64,000 nucleotides of DNA from an uncultured Lachnospiraceae bacterium (GCA_945949085.1 CAMFDJ010000004.1:1-64000), one strand, 5' to 3'. Shown: positions 8,313 to 18,041, counted from the first letter of the stretch. Notes: generated by a model from the sequence alone, not told the origin. Translations and numbers: made by a program.

Positions 8313-11107
8313 CCTGCTGCACCACCTTTCACCGACCCGATCAGCGCCTCCACCTGCTCGGAAGCTGCGGTAAATTCAAAATCTTCCACCTTGCATCGCA
8401 CATCATCGAGAAGCTTGCCGACCGATGTCCCATCGTAGACGGCCTTGCTGATTTCCTCAATCAGTTTTTCCGCCTTGTCCATCTCAAAGGTTTCGAGTCC
8501 CTCTTTCAGTTCAGAAAGGCACTTGAGCAGCTCCTCTTTCGATATCTCGGTTCTGTCTTCCCCGGTCGGCTGCGAAGTGCTCTCTTCCGCCAGGTCAAAT
8601 ACATGCAATATGTGCTGAGTCACCTGCTGATAGGTGTCCATAAGCTCTGCATGGTGCGCTCTGATATAATCTGCATCATGTGCCTTCGCTGCCGCCTCTG
8701 CCGCTTTTGCGTCTTCCGACAACGAATCGGCACCCAGCATTTTTGCCGTACTCTTGAGTGAGTGTACCAGGATTGCGTAATTCTCATAATCCTCCTGCCG
8801 GAAAAAGCCGTCAATTTCCGCTTCTTTTCGCGCGGCATCTTTGGCAAACTTGATCAGCATCTGCTCATAAAATACTCTGTCATCCCGGCAATACTGCATA
8901 CCGGAAGCGGTATGGATTCCTCCTTGCTGAAGAGACACCATCTTACCCTCTTCCACCGATTCAGCCGATGTTTCCGGCACCTCATCCGGCAACAGTGCCT
9001 CTGTCTTTTTCTCCCCGGTTTTTGTCTGCTGATCGGATACCTCTCCGCTTCCTTCATCCACAAAGGAGATAAAGACCTTAGGCAACACTTTTCTCAGCAC
9101 ACGCTCAAGTTCCGCCGTTTCTATCGGCTTGGAGATAAACTCATCAAATCCTTCCCGAAGAAACATCTCTCTCGCACCGCTGACAGCGTTCGCCGTAAAA
9201 GCGATCACTGTCATCACCTTTCCCGTATCCGAACAGATTTTGCGCAGATACTTCAGAGTTTCCACGCCGTCCATCTCCGGCATCATATGATCGAGAAAGA
9301 TCAGATCAAAATCTTCCTTTTCACAAAGGGCAATCGCCTTTCTGCCGCTCTCTGCCGTCATGACATGCATCTGATAATCCTTCAGAATTCCCTCTGCCAC
9401 CATCAGATTCATGGGTTCATCGTCCACAACAAGTACGTTGACGTCCGGGCAGATCATTTGTTTTTTCTTGAGCAGTGCTTCTTTTTCATCTGTCGTCGCA
9501 TTCAGCATATTCACAAGAGGCAGACTGAAGAACGGCTTTTTCAGCAGTTTTACTCTGCTTCCCTGTGGCAAAACAAAGCCATCTCCTGCCACAACAATAA
9601 TCTTGATCTTCTGTGCCAAGGCTTCAAAATAATCGACATCGCGCGTATATTCATCATCTCCAAGAAACAGATGCGTCAGTTGATACATCGATGTGAGCTT
9701 TTCCAGTTCCTCCTGCGTAAATACCCTGTGCAGAGAGATGTCCAGTCCGCAGACCAGATGCGAGATCATCTCGTTATAATAGTCTCTCACCTGCGGTGTT
9801 TCATATTTTTCCGGTCTCAGATAGCATGCCACGCACATATTCTCGCGGTTTTCCACCACCATACCGGGCGCATCATCAGACACCTTCTGCGGAATGCTGA
9901 CATAGACGTTCGTCCCAACGTCGACAGTACTTTCGATCCGTATGAATCCCTCCATAGCAGATACGATTCCATACACAATCGGAAGACCAAGCCCCAGTCC
10001 GCCCGCTCTTCTGTTCCTTCCGCCGTTCGTCTGATAAAACCGTTCGCGGATTTTTGCAAGCTCTTCTTCGGAAATTCCGATGCCGGTGTCCTTTACGCTG
10101 ATGCACACATTGACCCCGTATTCCTTCGGCAACGCATACACCCTGACATAGATACCGCCTTTTTTCGTAAACTTGAAAGCATTATCGATCAAATGCTTTA
10201 AAATCTTTTTGATCTTTTTTCCGTCGCCGAGAAGCACGGAGGGCATCCCGGCATCAATATCAAAAATCAGCTCGAGAGAATTGTCTCTCTCCGACAGGCG
10301 ATTTTCCGTGATGATATCATTTACGATTGAAGAGATCATATAGGTATCTTCACTCACTTTGATCCTGTCTGTGTCAATTTCCGTAAAGTCGAGAATATCC
10401 TCAATCTGGTCAAACAGCCTGCGCCCTGCTTTCTGTACCGTAGAAATGTCTCTTCTTTTTTCGGGATCATCCTCACTTTTGAGCAGGACGGCCGTGATCC
10501 CCGTTACGACATTGATCGGTGTCCGCAGCTCATGGGATACATTGGTCAGGAAATCCTCCGTCCTGCGGTTGGTCTCCTCAAGCTGCAGGATGATATTGTC
10601 CGTGTTTTTGATTTCCTTCCTGCGCCTTAGCATCATGAGCTTCGCCAGATATCCTGCCATAAAAACCAGAGAAAAGTGCAAAAGCGTTCTCGTGACCGTG
10701 AGCGGAGAGAAATCCCAGGCTCCCCTCAGTACAAACACAAAGTCATAACACATCGTCAGCACGTATGTCAGCATACAAAGCCTGATGATACTGTACATCT
10801 CTGTGGAAGAGTATAAGATAATTACCATAACCATGACTGGTGCCATGTCATACATACTCGTCTCATGGATTCCGTAAAAGAAAAAAGCCAGCATTGTCAG
10901 AATAAAATAGATCCAGATACAGCCCGCCGCCGGAATCTTCTCGGTCAGATGAATCACCCAGCACGCCGCAAGACCCAGTACCAGCAACACAACAGCACTG
11001 ATCTCCCAGCCCAGAAGAATACTTTCGCCTGCCAGTACAAATGTAAAAATCGTATAGACAAGCAATATCAAAAGATGTGTTGCCCTCTGTTTCTCCTTCT
11101 CGTACAT
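8309..11107 (-). CDS. Hybrid sensor histidine kinase with receiver and HPt domains
   Basis: 932-residue membrane phosphorelay kinase. Residues 10-160 contain six or more membrane helices with little extracellular sequence. HisKA acceptor H192 (SHELRTPIN); HATPase N box HLIDNAFKF near 305-313, G boxes KDTGIGIS and GGLGLGLPI. Residues about 420-540 look like a degenerate receiver without the acidic pocket. A true receiver follows, with D606 (LDHMMPEMDG) and KP at 660-661, then a linker and a C-terminal HPt domain with H782 (VHSLKSTAKMLGA). It sits 9 bases after the REC-HD-GYP gene and overlaps the kinase-DegV gene, so the three form one operon and a plausible relay, with the HPt passing phosphate to a separate receiver. 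Confidence 0.92.
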   Translation of the reverse strand: MYEKEKQRATHLLILLVYTIFTFVLAGESILLGWEISAVVLLVLGLAACWVIHLTEKIPAAGCIWIYFILTMLAFFFYGIHETSMYDMAPVMVMVIILYSSTEMYSIIRLCMLTYVLTMCYDFVFVLRGAWDFSPLTVTRTLLHFSLVFMAGYLAKLMMLRRRKEIKNTDNIILQLEETNRRTEDFLTNVSHELRTPINVVTGITAVLLKSEDDPEKRRDISTVQKAGRRLFDQIEDILDFTEIDTDRIKVSEDTYMISSIVNDIITENRLSERDNSLELIFDIDAGMPSVLLGDGKKIKKILKHLIDNAFKFTKKGGIYVRVYALPKEYGVNVCISVKDTGIGISEEELAKIRERFYQTNGGRNRRAGGLGLGLPIVYGIVSAMEGFIRIESTVDVGTNVYVSIPQKVSDDAPGMVVENRENMCVACYLRPEKYETPQVRDYYNEMISHLVCGLDISLHRVFTQEELEKLTSMYQLTHLFLGDDEYTRDVDYFEALAQKIKIIVVAGDGFVLPQGSRVKLLKKPFFSLPLVNMLNATTDEKEALLKKKQMICPDVNVLVVDDEPMNLMVAEGILKDYQMHVMTAESGRKAIALCEKEDFDLIFLDHMMPEMDGVETLKYLRKICSDTGKVMTVIAFTANAVSGAREMFLREGFDEFISKPIETAELERVLRKVLPKVFISFVDEGSGEVSDQQTKTGEKKTEALLPDEVPETSAESVEEGKMVSLQQGGIHTASGMQYCRDDRVFYEQMLIKFAKDAARKEAEIDGFFRQEDYENYAILVHSLKSTAKMLGADSLSEDAKAAEAAAKAHDADYIRAHHAELMDTYQQVTQHILHVFDLAEESTSQPTGEDRTEISKEELLKCLSELKEGLETFEMDKAEKLIEEISKAVYDGTSVGKLLDDVRCKVEDFEFTAASEQVEALIGSVKGGAAG

Positions 11108-11116
11108 GTCTCTCTC

Positions 11117-12139
11117 CTACTTTTCTCTCATCTGATAGTCCGCATCCTCTGCAATCATCGACAGCATAATATCAGCAAAATCAGGATCAAACTGTGTGCC
11201 CTTTCCCCTTTGCATCTCAGCCACGACCTTCGATTGTGGGAGTACATCCCTGTAGCTTCTCCTGGAGGTCATTGCATCATAGGCATCCGAAACTGCAATA
11301 ATCCGCGCTTCCTGCGGAATATCCTGTCCGGAAATACCGTCCGGATATCCCTTGCCGTCATAGCGTTCGTGGTGCCACCTCGCACCTGCACCAAGCTTTG
11401 GAAACTCCGTGATATTCTTCAGGATCTTTTCTCCCATGACAGGATGTTTTTTTATGATCGCGTATTCCTCATCCGTCAGCTTTGCCGGCTTATTGATGAT
11501 GGCATCGGGAATCCCTATTTTGCCAACATCGTGGAGCAACCCCATCATATAAATGTCATCCTGCATTTTTTCGGAAAAACCTGCACGCCTCGCAATTTCT
11601 TTGGAATAATCTGCCACCCTGGTGGAATGACCATTTGTATACGTATCCTTTGTGTCAATGGCACCGGACAGTGTTCTGATAATCTGCCGGGTAATCCGTT
11701 CCAGCCTTTCATGCTGGCACATGATTTCCTGTGTCTTTCTCTCCACCTCATATGCCAGATCGCGTTGGAGACGTATCAGCTCCAGAATGTGTCTGACACG
11801 CAGCAAAAGCACCTCCGGCACGAACGGCTTTTTGATAAAATCCATTGCGCCGGCCTCCAGTCCCCGTTTCTCCGTATTGCTGTCATCGTCTGCCGTCAAA
11901 AAAATGACCGGAATATCTGCCGTCGCTTCCTCTTTTCGTATCGCAGCAATCGTTTCAAATCCGTCCATCCCCGGCATATGAATATCAAGAAGGATAAGAT
12001 CCGGCCTGTTTTGCTGCAGAAGCCTCATGGCATCCTCTCCCGATTTCAGGCAGCTTACACGCATGCCCTCTCCGCTCAATATGCGGTTTGCAATTCTAAG
12101 ATTCGATGTATCATCATCGACCACCAAAATCCAATCCAT
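11117..12139 (-). CDS. Response regulator with HD-GYP cyclic di-GMP phosphodiesterase output
   Basis: 340 residues. The receiver is at 1-120 with D52 (LLDIHMPGMDG), a VDDD acidic pocket near 7-10 and KP at 104-105. A short coiled linker leads to the HD-GYP domain with H203-D204 (LLHDVGKIGIPD) and HHERYDGKGYPDG near 256-268, the full catalytic signature. Expected to hydrolyse cyclic di-GMP when phosphorylated. First gene of the operon with both hybrid kinases; ribosome site GAGGAAGGG just before ATG. A strong promoter at 12247-12276 and a leader hairpin at 12163-12192 precede it. Confidence 0.93.
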   Translation of the reverse strand: MDWILVVDDDTSNLRIANRILSGEGMRVSCLKSGEDAMRLLQQNRPDLILLDIHMPGMDGFETIAAIRKEEATADIPVIFLTADDDSNTEKRGLEAGAMDFIKKPFVPEVLLLRVRHILELIRLQRDLAYEVERKTQEIMCQHERLERITRQIIRTLSGAIDTKDTYTNGHSTRVADYSKEIARRAGFSEKMQDDIYMMGLLHDVGKIGIPDAIINKPAKLTDEEYAIIKKHPVMGEKILKNITEFPKLGAGARWHHERYDGKGYPDGISGQDIPQEARIIAVSDAYDAMTSRRSYRDVLPQSKVVAEMQRGKGTQFDPDFADIMLSMIAEDADYQMREK

Positions 12140-12150
12140 TTCCCTTCCTC

Positions 12151-12192
12151 GCTACAAAAGAAGCAGTGGTGCCCAAGGTTGGGTGCCACTGC
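12151..12192 (-). promoter_or_regulatory. Leader hairpin, possible attenuator, in the kinase operon 5' UTR
   Basis: On the minus strand GCAGTGG..CCCAA pairs with TTGGG..CCACTGC (12163-12192; seven- and five-base helices with a small internal loop), followed by CTTCTTTTGT. It lies inside the roughly 100-base leader between the promoter and the REC-HD-GYP ribosome site, so it could end transcription early. Alternatively it is only the terminator of the upstream EAL gene, whose stop is about 150 bases away. Confidence 0.5.
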
Positions 12193-12246
12193 GCACTGTT
12201 CGGTTCTACTTTTCTGTCATTCAACTGCCGCCTTCAATTTCCTATT

Positions 12247-12276
12247 ATTTTAATGGTATTCTGTGGTTATTGTCAA
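12247..12276 (-). promoter_or_regulatory. Sigma-A-type promoter of the REC-HD-GYP/kinase operon
   Basis: Minus-strand TTGACA (12276-12271), an 18-base spacer, then TAAAAT (12252-12247). Predicted start of transcription near 12240. Confidence 0.65.
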
Positions 12277-12339
12277 CAATCATGGAATAAAATGACCGGA
12301 AATGTCGTTTTTGAATTGTATTTTCCGACGCAAATAGAA

Positions 12340-14100
12340 TCATGTGATGACCAGACTGTTTCCGCTCTGCTGCTTTGCCTGTTTTTTTGTCTTGGCAATG
12401 ACAAGCGAGAGATCGCCGATGGATTCATATGTGCGCATCCTGTTGGTAATGGCTGCAGCAGATAATGTTGCCAGCGGAAACTGTTCCACAAAACCATTTC
12501 TGTTCTTTGAAATAATATATCCATTCTGCCTGTCTATCTCGCTGTACAGCATCTGCGAATCCTTTGAGAAATCCGCAAATGCCTGCTCACAAAGACTTTC
12601 CGTTCTGTCTCCTTTTGTGATGACCACAAAATCATCCCCTCCGATATGACCGCAGAAATCATCTGCCCCGCACAGTTTCTGCAGAATATCTGCCACTATC
12701 TTGATCATTTTGTCTCCATTTGCAAAACCATAGGCATCATTGTATGCTTTGAAATTGTCCAGATCAAAATAGATGATGGAAAAGGGTTCCCTGCTGCCGA
12801 TCAGCGTCTCCACCATCTCGTCAATCACGATGTTGCCGGGCAGCCCTGTGAGCGGATTACAGGCGGCCGCCCGTTTCACCTGAATATTGACTGCAGACAA
12901 CAGCAGATCCTTGATGGTGACAAACCCGATATAGGCCTGTGTCATGCCGTCCACCACCGGGATGGAATCGTAGATATAGGGCTGACAACGCGCCATCGCC
13001 ATCTTTGACGCCGTCTCAATGGAGGTATCCGGTGTCACCGTCAGGCACGAAGTATCCATGACATCACACACATTTTTACGGGCGTTGAGTGTATAGCCAT
13101 ACATCCCACTGAGTTCCTGCAGCACCAGTCTCTTAGTCAAAACGCCAAGGAATTTTCCCTCTTCGTCCACAACTGCAAGTTCTGTGATGTTCGGGTCGTT
13201 CATGATCTCATAGACATCCGAAAATCTGACCGACGGGAGAATTGCCGGCTTTTTCGCACAGAGCTTGGAAACGGTATCAAAATACGCATGAGAATATTGG
13301 GGCTTATTATATTTCTCCTTCAGCTCCAGAATGTTTTTCTGCACATCCGTAGGAGTTTTCTCAAATTTGCTGCTTGGCTTTGCAAGATAATACCCCTGCG
13401 CATAATCAATATGCAGAGAAATCACAGCCTCGAGCTGTTCCTTCGTTTCAATCCCCTCGGCAATCAGTGCAATATGGGAATCGGCGGCAAATTGTGCCAG
13501 CGCAGCCACAAAGGAACGCTTACACGCATCCTTTTCTATGTTTTTTATGATCTCCATGTCAATTTTGATGTACTGCGGATTGATTTCAAAAATACGGTTG
13601 ATGCCGGAATATCCGCTCCCCACATCATCGACTGCCACACTGAATCCCTGCTGTCTGTAATGCCGCAGGGATTTTCGGAAGGTGTCAATGTCCTTAATGG
13701 CAGAGCGCTCCGTTGCCTCAAAGACAATATCGCTGCAATCAAGATTATACTTCTCGAGCTTTTCTCCCGTGACACCGCTTATAAAGCTGCTGTCATGTAT
13801 GATATTCGGATCCACATTGAGAAACAGCTTGGCATGTCTGGGCTTTTGCGCTGCCATTTTGATGGAATTGACCCGGCACAGTTTTTCAAATGCCCACAGG
13901 CAATTCATTTCCTGCGCGATTTCAAAGGCCTCTCCGATATGGAAGCTGCACTTTTTGAGTGTGATTCTCGAAAGTGCTTCATACGCATAGACCTTTCCGC
14001 TCTGCAACGAGACGATCGGCTGGAAAACAGCCCTGATTTCCTTGTTTTTTATGATTTCCAGCATCTGCTTCTCTATTTCATTTGTCACCGTCACCGTCAT
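12340..14100 (-). CDS. EAL-CBS-GGDEF cyclic di-GMP signalling protein
   Basis: 586-residue soluble protein with an inverted order: EAL at about 10-250, two CBS motifs at about 285-405, GGDEF at about 410-575. EAL catalytic residues are present: E41 (YEALSR), E128 (FEATE), D158-D159 (VDDVGSG), K179, E215 (AEGIET), Q235 (AQGYY). The cyclase signature is GGDDF (487-491) rather than GGDEF, so synthase activity is uncertain. CBS pairs usually bind adenine nucleotides and could gate the enzyme. Start supported by GGAGGG upstream of ATG. A tandem 11-base AT-rich promoter region precedes it. Confidence 0.9.
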   Translation of the reverse strand: MTVTVTNEIEKQMLEIIKNKEIRAVFQPIVSLQSGKVYAYEALSRITLKKCSFHIGEAFEIAQEMNCLWAFEKLCRVNSIKMAAQKPRHAKLFLNVDPNIIHDSSFISGVTGEKLEKYNLDCSDIVFEATERSAIKDIDTFRKSLRHYRQQGFSVAVDDVGSGYSGINRIFEINPQYIKIDMEIIKNIEKDACKRSFVAALAQFAADSHIALIAEGIETKEQLEAVISLHIDYAQGYYLAKPSSKFEKTPTDVQKNILELKEKYNKPQYSHAYFDTVSKLCAKKPAILPSVRFSDVYEIMNDPNITELAVVDEEGKFLGVLTKRLVLQELSGMYGYTLNARKNVCDVMDTSCLTVTPDTSIETASKMAMARCQPYIYDSIPVVDGMTQAYIGFVTIKDLLLSAVNIQVKRAAACNPLTGLPGNIVIDEMVETLIGSREPFSIIYFDLDNFKAYNDAYGFANGDKMIKIVADILQKLCGADDFCGHIGGDDFVVITKGDRTESLCEQAFADFSKDSQMLYSEIDRQNGYIISKNRNGFVEQFPLATLSAAAITNRMRTYESIGDLSLVIAKTKKQAKQQSGNSLVIT

Positions 14101-14189
14101 TCTTCATCCCTCCGGCTCTTTCTCACATCTCTTTCCAATTTATCATGTTTATAATAAACAGTCCGATATGCATGTTCTATCACGGAGGG

Positions 14190-14227
14190 ATATAATCTAT
14201 GTATAATCTTTGTATAATCTTTGTAAA
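14190..14227 (-). promoter_or_regulatory. Promoter within three phased 11-base AT-rich repeats
   Basis: Minus-strand TTTACA (14227-14222), a 16-base spacer, then TATACA (14205-14200). The plus-strand sequence is three copies of an 11-base unit (GTATAATCTTT and variants, 14190-14222), roughly one helical turn each, which may bend DNA or duplicate a -10 element. Confidence 0.5.
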
Positions 14228-14265
14228 AAGCACAAAATAAAAGAGCATTTCAAGAATGCTCTTTT
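14228..14265 (-). terminator. Terminator overlapping the stop codon of the LacI/EAL/beta-helix gene
   Basis: AAAAGAGCATT (14255-14265 complement) pairs with AATGCTCTTTT (14239-14249 complement) around a five-base loop that contains part of the stop codon; TTTTATTTTG follows on the minus strand. Confidence 0.75.
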
Positions 14266-17200
14266 AAGGAATCCTGTCCATTATGTAAAAAGTAAGGTCT
14301 GCTCCCGGAAAGGAAAATATCTGCATCCTCTGCGCCATAATCATAATCCATGTCATTTTTGATGTCTGAATGCACCTCCGCTTCCAATACATGAATCCGC
14401 GCACTGCGGGACGCATTCCCCATCGCCACAACCATGGGTCCTTCTGCATGGATGCGTACCAGTGATCTGTCGATCTCCACAAAGGTTTCTCCTCTTCTGC
14501 TTCCCACTGCATAGCCTTCTCTTGCCCTGATGTGAAACAGGATATTCAGTTCATGCAGTCTGATACTGTTGTATGCCCCGTCCAAAGAACCTATGCCGAC
14601 CAGACATTTTCCGGAACCGGAAAATGTGCCGGAAATACTCTGCACCTTGAAATCGGCATTTCCTCTGAAGGATCCGATCAGCACCCCCTCTGAAACGTTC
14701 ATGGATACTGAAATATCGCAATTACATACGGAAAGATCCATTCCTCCCGAAGCACAGCCTATTCCTACCGCATGCAATCCATTCACATTGATTTCATATT
14801 TACCGCGCTCCAGCCTGATGCAGCCTCCGCGTCCCGAGCCGATACCGACTCCTCTCATGCCATCCGCATGAATCGTCAGCGTGCCATCCTGTCTGAATAA
14901 CAATAATCCGTTTCCGGCATCCAGACGATTCCCAATACCGAAATATTGGGCCTTTTCCAGCGTGATTGTCAGATTGCCGTCTCCCGTCATCGTCAGAGAT
15001 GAGGATTCCGGCACACAGATGCCGCCCCCCTGCAAATAATTATCACCAACCAGATGCAATGTGACATGTGTATTTTCCGAAAGCATGATGCTCGGCGCAT
15101 TTTTTCCGCCGGTCAGAAACACATCCTTCAGTACTATGGTGCCCGAAAATCCCTCTTCTATCACCATGCCTATCTCGGAGCGGAATCCCGTAGCACCGCA
15201 GAGCGTAATCTGCGCATCGCTCTGTTCCTGCTTTTTGATCAGAATACGGGCAAATTTGTGCAGGGCCTGTTCCACCAGTGAAATATTTTCCGCATCCTTG
15301 ACAATATATTGCTTTTGTTCATACGTGGTCTGTGCTGCCTGACTGTAACGCATCATTTCCCCTGAAATCTCTTCATCAATATGTACAAGCGGAACGGGGT
15401 TCGGTCTTGCCGTATAATATCCCTGGATCAGATCAACATTCAGACGAATTGCCTCTCGTAGCTCCCCGGAGGTCTCCACACCTTCCGCCAGTGTCATGAT
15501 ATTATTCTCTCTGGCAAAGCTTACAATGTCTTTGACAAAGTGCTGTTTCTGTGGATTCTGGTCGATATCTGAAAGAAGCATACGGTCTATCTTTACAAAA
15601 TGCGGCATATAACGCAGCAGATTATTGACATTGGAATACCCTGCTCCATAGTCGTCAATTGCAATTTCTATATCATTATTTTTGTATTCTGTCTTGAGCT
15701 TTTTCAGATCGTCATTTTCCATCTCGGATTCCTCTGTAAACTCAATGACCAGATTTCCCTTATGGGCTGCAAGCCTCTTTTTCAGATAAGCCTGATCCTC
15801 CTCATCCAGTCTGACACCCGGCATACTGTTTATAAAAACCTTTTTGCCGGCAAATGCCTCTGTATTCTCATCAATAAAATCCAGGACATTATGGAAGGTT
15901 GCTTTTTCCACATCCGTAAGTCTTCCCATACGCTCTGCGCTCTGAATGATATCCGGCGGTGAAACCGGCGGTTCTGTCTTGGACCGCATCAGAGCCTCAT
16001 AGGCAAATATCTCTCCGGAATGAGAAAGCACAATGGGTTGGAAATGGTAATACAAAAGATTCTGATCCAGTATCTTGGCCACTCTCCTGTCCATCGCAAT
16101 CTGCTCCGGCGAAAGAACCACTTCTGTCTGCCTTGCCTTATACAGAGCTGTTTTCGACCGGTTCTTCGCAACAACGGCTTCATTGATGATCTGTTCGAAG
16201 CCTTCTTTTTCATAAAACTGTCCACTTGCCATGCCATAGCTGATCTCAATCCTGAGATCTCTGTCTGTATTCTCATTATGGCGATCGACCATTTCCAGCA
16301 AAAGACTGACAATTTCTTTGCCACGCTGCATGTCATCAGAATGGGTGACAGCGGAAATCAAAAATTCATCATTATACAATCTGCAACACATTTCGTCGCT
16401 TTGCAAGCAGGCACAGATCATCTGTGACAGCTTTGTCAGCGCAGCATTGCCCGCGTCCCGACCATATTTCTCATTGATCAGACGCAGATGGTTCAGATCG
16501 ATTGCTATCATTTCAAGATAATGTCCCGTTTTCATATAGCCGATCGCGGTATCATAAACCTTTTTCTGAAATGCGATATAATTCATAAGTCCGGTCAGGG
16601 TATCATACGTCTGACTCTCTTCGATCTTCCGATAGAGTCTGTCCACCGCCATCTGCCTGTACAATGTCTCTAATGAAAGCATGACATTACGGATCCAGTG
16701 AACAAAAACCTTATCATATCCGTGCGGACTGTTCCCGTAACTGATCGCACTGTATCCAAAACAGCGATCATCAAAAAACAACGGCACAAAGGTAAAGCAG
16801 ACCGGTTTCTCGCGTTCCTCATACAAAGCCGGTAAAAGCTTCTCTGTCTCGAAGGTCTCATCAAAATGAATGGAGTCGGAACGCTGTGCATCCCCATAAC
16901 AGGAAATGATCTGACACATGTTGTCGGAATAGCCGTGCCGGATTGCATCTGGTCCGATCGTTTCCGCCGGATTCCCCCAGTTCTGATTCAGGCACAGATA
17001 AAATGACGCAAACGGCCGAATCTGATACGTATACTGAAGCAGCGTATTAAAGAAATCGGAAGCCTCCTTCTTTTGCATCAGATCCTCCATGATATGATTA
17101 TAGTCGGAGTGATATCCGGCAGAAGACTCATTTGTCCGCCATACTTTTCTGGCATTTGTCTTCATCTTCTTTTCGCTCATCCGGCATCCACAGCTCTCAC

Positions 17201-18041
17201 CGATATAGATGGAAACCTCCGACTTACAGCCTTCCACCTCTTTTCCATGCAATACGGCATCGATATACCGCATACAATAGCTGCCACACAGCTTGGCCGG
17301 GACAGGTGCCGATGTAATGGAAACCGGGCTGTTTTTCCCATCTTCAAAGGAATCATACCCTACGATGGCGATATCCTCTCCGATCCGGTATCCATGATCC
17401 GAAAACACTGTGGAAGCTCCAATTGCCATGATATCATTTGCGCACACAAGGGCCTGCGGAACATGATCGAATTCCTCAATGATCTTTCTTGCGGCTTCTT
17501 CTCCACTGTCGTACCAGTAGTTCCCATGCATGACATAATGTTCCGGCACAGGCAGTCCGTATTCCTTCATGGTATCCAGATAAGCCTGCAATCTCTGCAC
17601 GGAATGGATATGCCCCTCCTTGCCACCCAGAAATGCAATATCGCAATAACCGTGATCACAGATCAGATGATGCATCAGCTTAACCACCGGCGCGTAATGA
17701 TCCATCATCACAGATGGGAAGTAGTCGCTCTTTTGGTCAACAACCAGTACCGGTCCCTGAAAAGAATTCCTGATATCCTGCTGCAGACTGTCAGACAGAC
17801 CGGGAGTCAGAATCGTATCGAGAAGTATGACCACTGCATCAAACAATGCATAATTCACAAGCTGATAGATATTGGAATCCCCCAGATCACGCAATGCAAT
17901 TTCCTGATATTTCTGGCACATAGAAAAAACACAGACATCATAATCAGCGGCAAATGCCTCCTCTAAAAATGCCTGCATAAATCTCGCCTGTTTATCTTCT
18001 TCCATCTGCCCCAGCAGAACACAGATCCTCTTTCGTGTCAT
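14250..18041 (-). CDS. LacI-type sensor / degenerate GGDEF / EAL / beta-helix fusion protein
   Basis: 1263 residues with no signal peptide or membrane segment, so probably cytoplasmic. Residues 1-275 resemble the sugar-binding core of LacI regulators but lack the helix-turn-helix (FLGGKEGH, ALVCANDIMAIGA, IAIVGYD). Residues 300-470 are a GAF-like region. Residues 475-640 form a GGDEF fold with the signature replaced by YNDEF (556-560). Residues 655-890 form an EAL domain with E682, N738, E767, D796-D797, K817, E853 and Q873. Residues about 945-1245 are Gly-rich short beta repeats (VGIGS, GIGCASGG, VGSRRGE) like carbohydrate-binding right-handed beta-helices. Ribosome site AAAGGGG before ATG. 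Ligand unknown. Confidence 0.85.
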   Translation of the reverse strand: MTRKRICVLLGQMEEDKQARFMQAFLEEAFAADYDVCVFSMCQKYQEIALRDLGDSNIYQLVNYALFDAVVILLDTILTPGLSDSLQQDIRNSFQGPVLVVDQKSDYFPSVMMDHYAPVVKLMHHLICDHGYCDIAFLGGKEGHIHSVQRLQAYLDTMKEYGLPVPEHYVMHGNYWYDSGEEAARKIIEEFDHVPQALVCANDIMAIGASTVFSDHGYRIGEDIAIVGYDSFEDGKNSPVSITSAPVPAKLCGSYCMRYIDAVLHGKEVEGCKSEVSIYIGESCGCRMSEKKMKTNARKVWRTNESSAGYHSDYNHIMEDLMQKKEASDFFNTLLQYTYQIRPFASFYLCLNQNWGNPAETIGPDAIRHGYSDNMCQIISCYGDAQRSDSIHFDETFETEKLLPALYEEREKPVCFTFVPLFFDDRCFGYSAISYGNSPHGYDKVFVHWIRNVMLSLETLYRQMAVDRLYRKIEESQTYDTLTGLMNYIAFQKKVYDTAIGYMKTGHYLEMIAIDLNHLRLINEKYGRDAGNAALTKLSQMICACLQSDEMCCRLYNDEFLISAVTHSDDMQRGKEIVSLLLEMVDRHNENTDRDLRIEISYGMASGQFYEKEGFEQIINEAVVAKNRSKTALYKARQTEVVLSPEQIAMDRRVAKILDQNLLYYHFQPIVLSHSGEIFAYEALMRSKTEPPVSPPDIIQSAERMGRLTDVEKATFHNVLDFIDENTEAFAGKKVFINSMPGVRLDEEDQAYLKKRLAAHKGNLVIEFTEESEMENDDLKKLKTEYKNNDIEIAIDDYGAGYSNVNNLLRYMPHFVKIDRMLLSDIDQNPQKQHFVKDIVSFARENNIMTLAEGVETSGELREAIRLNVDLIQGYYTARPNPVPLVHIDEEISGEMMRYSQAAQTTYEQKQYIVKDAENISLVEQALHKFARILIKKQEQSDAQITLCGATGFRSEIGMVIEEGFSGTIVLKDVFLTGGKNAPSIMLSENTHVTLHLVGDNYLQGGGICVPESSSLTMTGDGNLTITLEKAQYFGIGNRLDAGNGLLLFRQDGTLTIHADGMRGVGIGSGRGGCIRLERGKYEINVNGLHAVGIGCASGGMDLSVCNCDISVSMNVSEGVLIGSFRGNADFKVQSISGTFSGSGKCLVGIGSLDGAYNSIRLHELNILFHIRAREGYAVGSRRGETFVEIDRSLVRIHAEGPMVVAMGNASRSARIHVLEAEVHSDIKNDMDYDYGAEDADIFLSGSRPYFLHNGQDSLKEHS

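Noticed and set aside
12140..12240. Cyclic di-GMP (GEMM) riboswitch in the leader of the REC-HD-GYP operon
   Set aside because: The conserved GEMM core and tetraloop-receptor sequences are not visible; only a simple hairpin is seen.
14250..18041. LacI-family transcription repressor
   Set aside because: The N terminus begins directly with the sugar-binding core; no helix-turn-helix is present.
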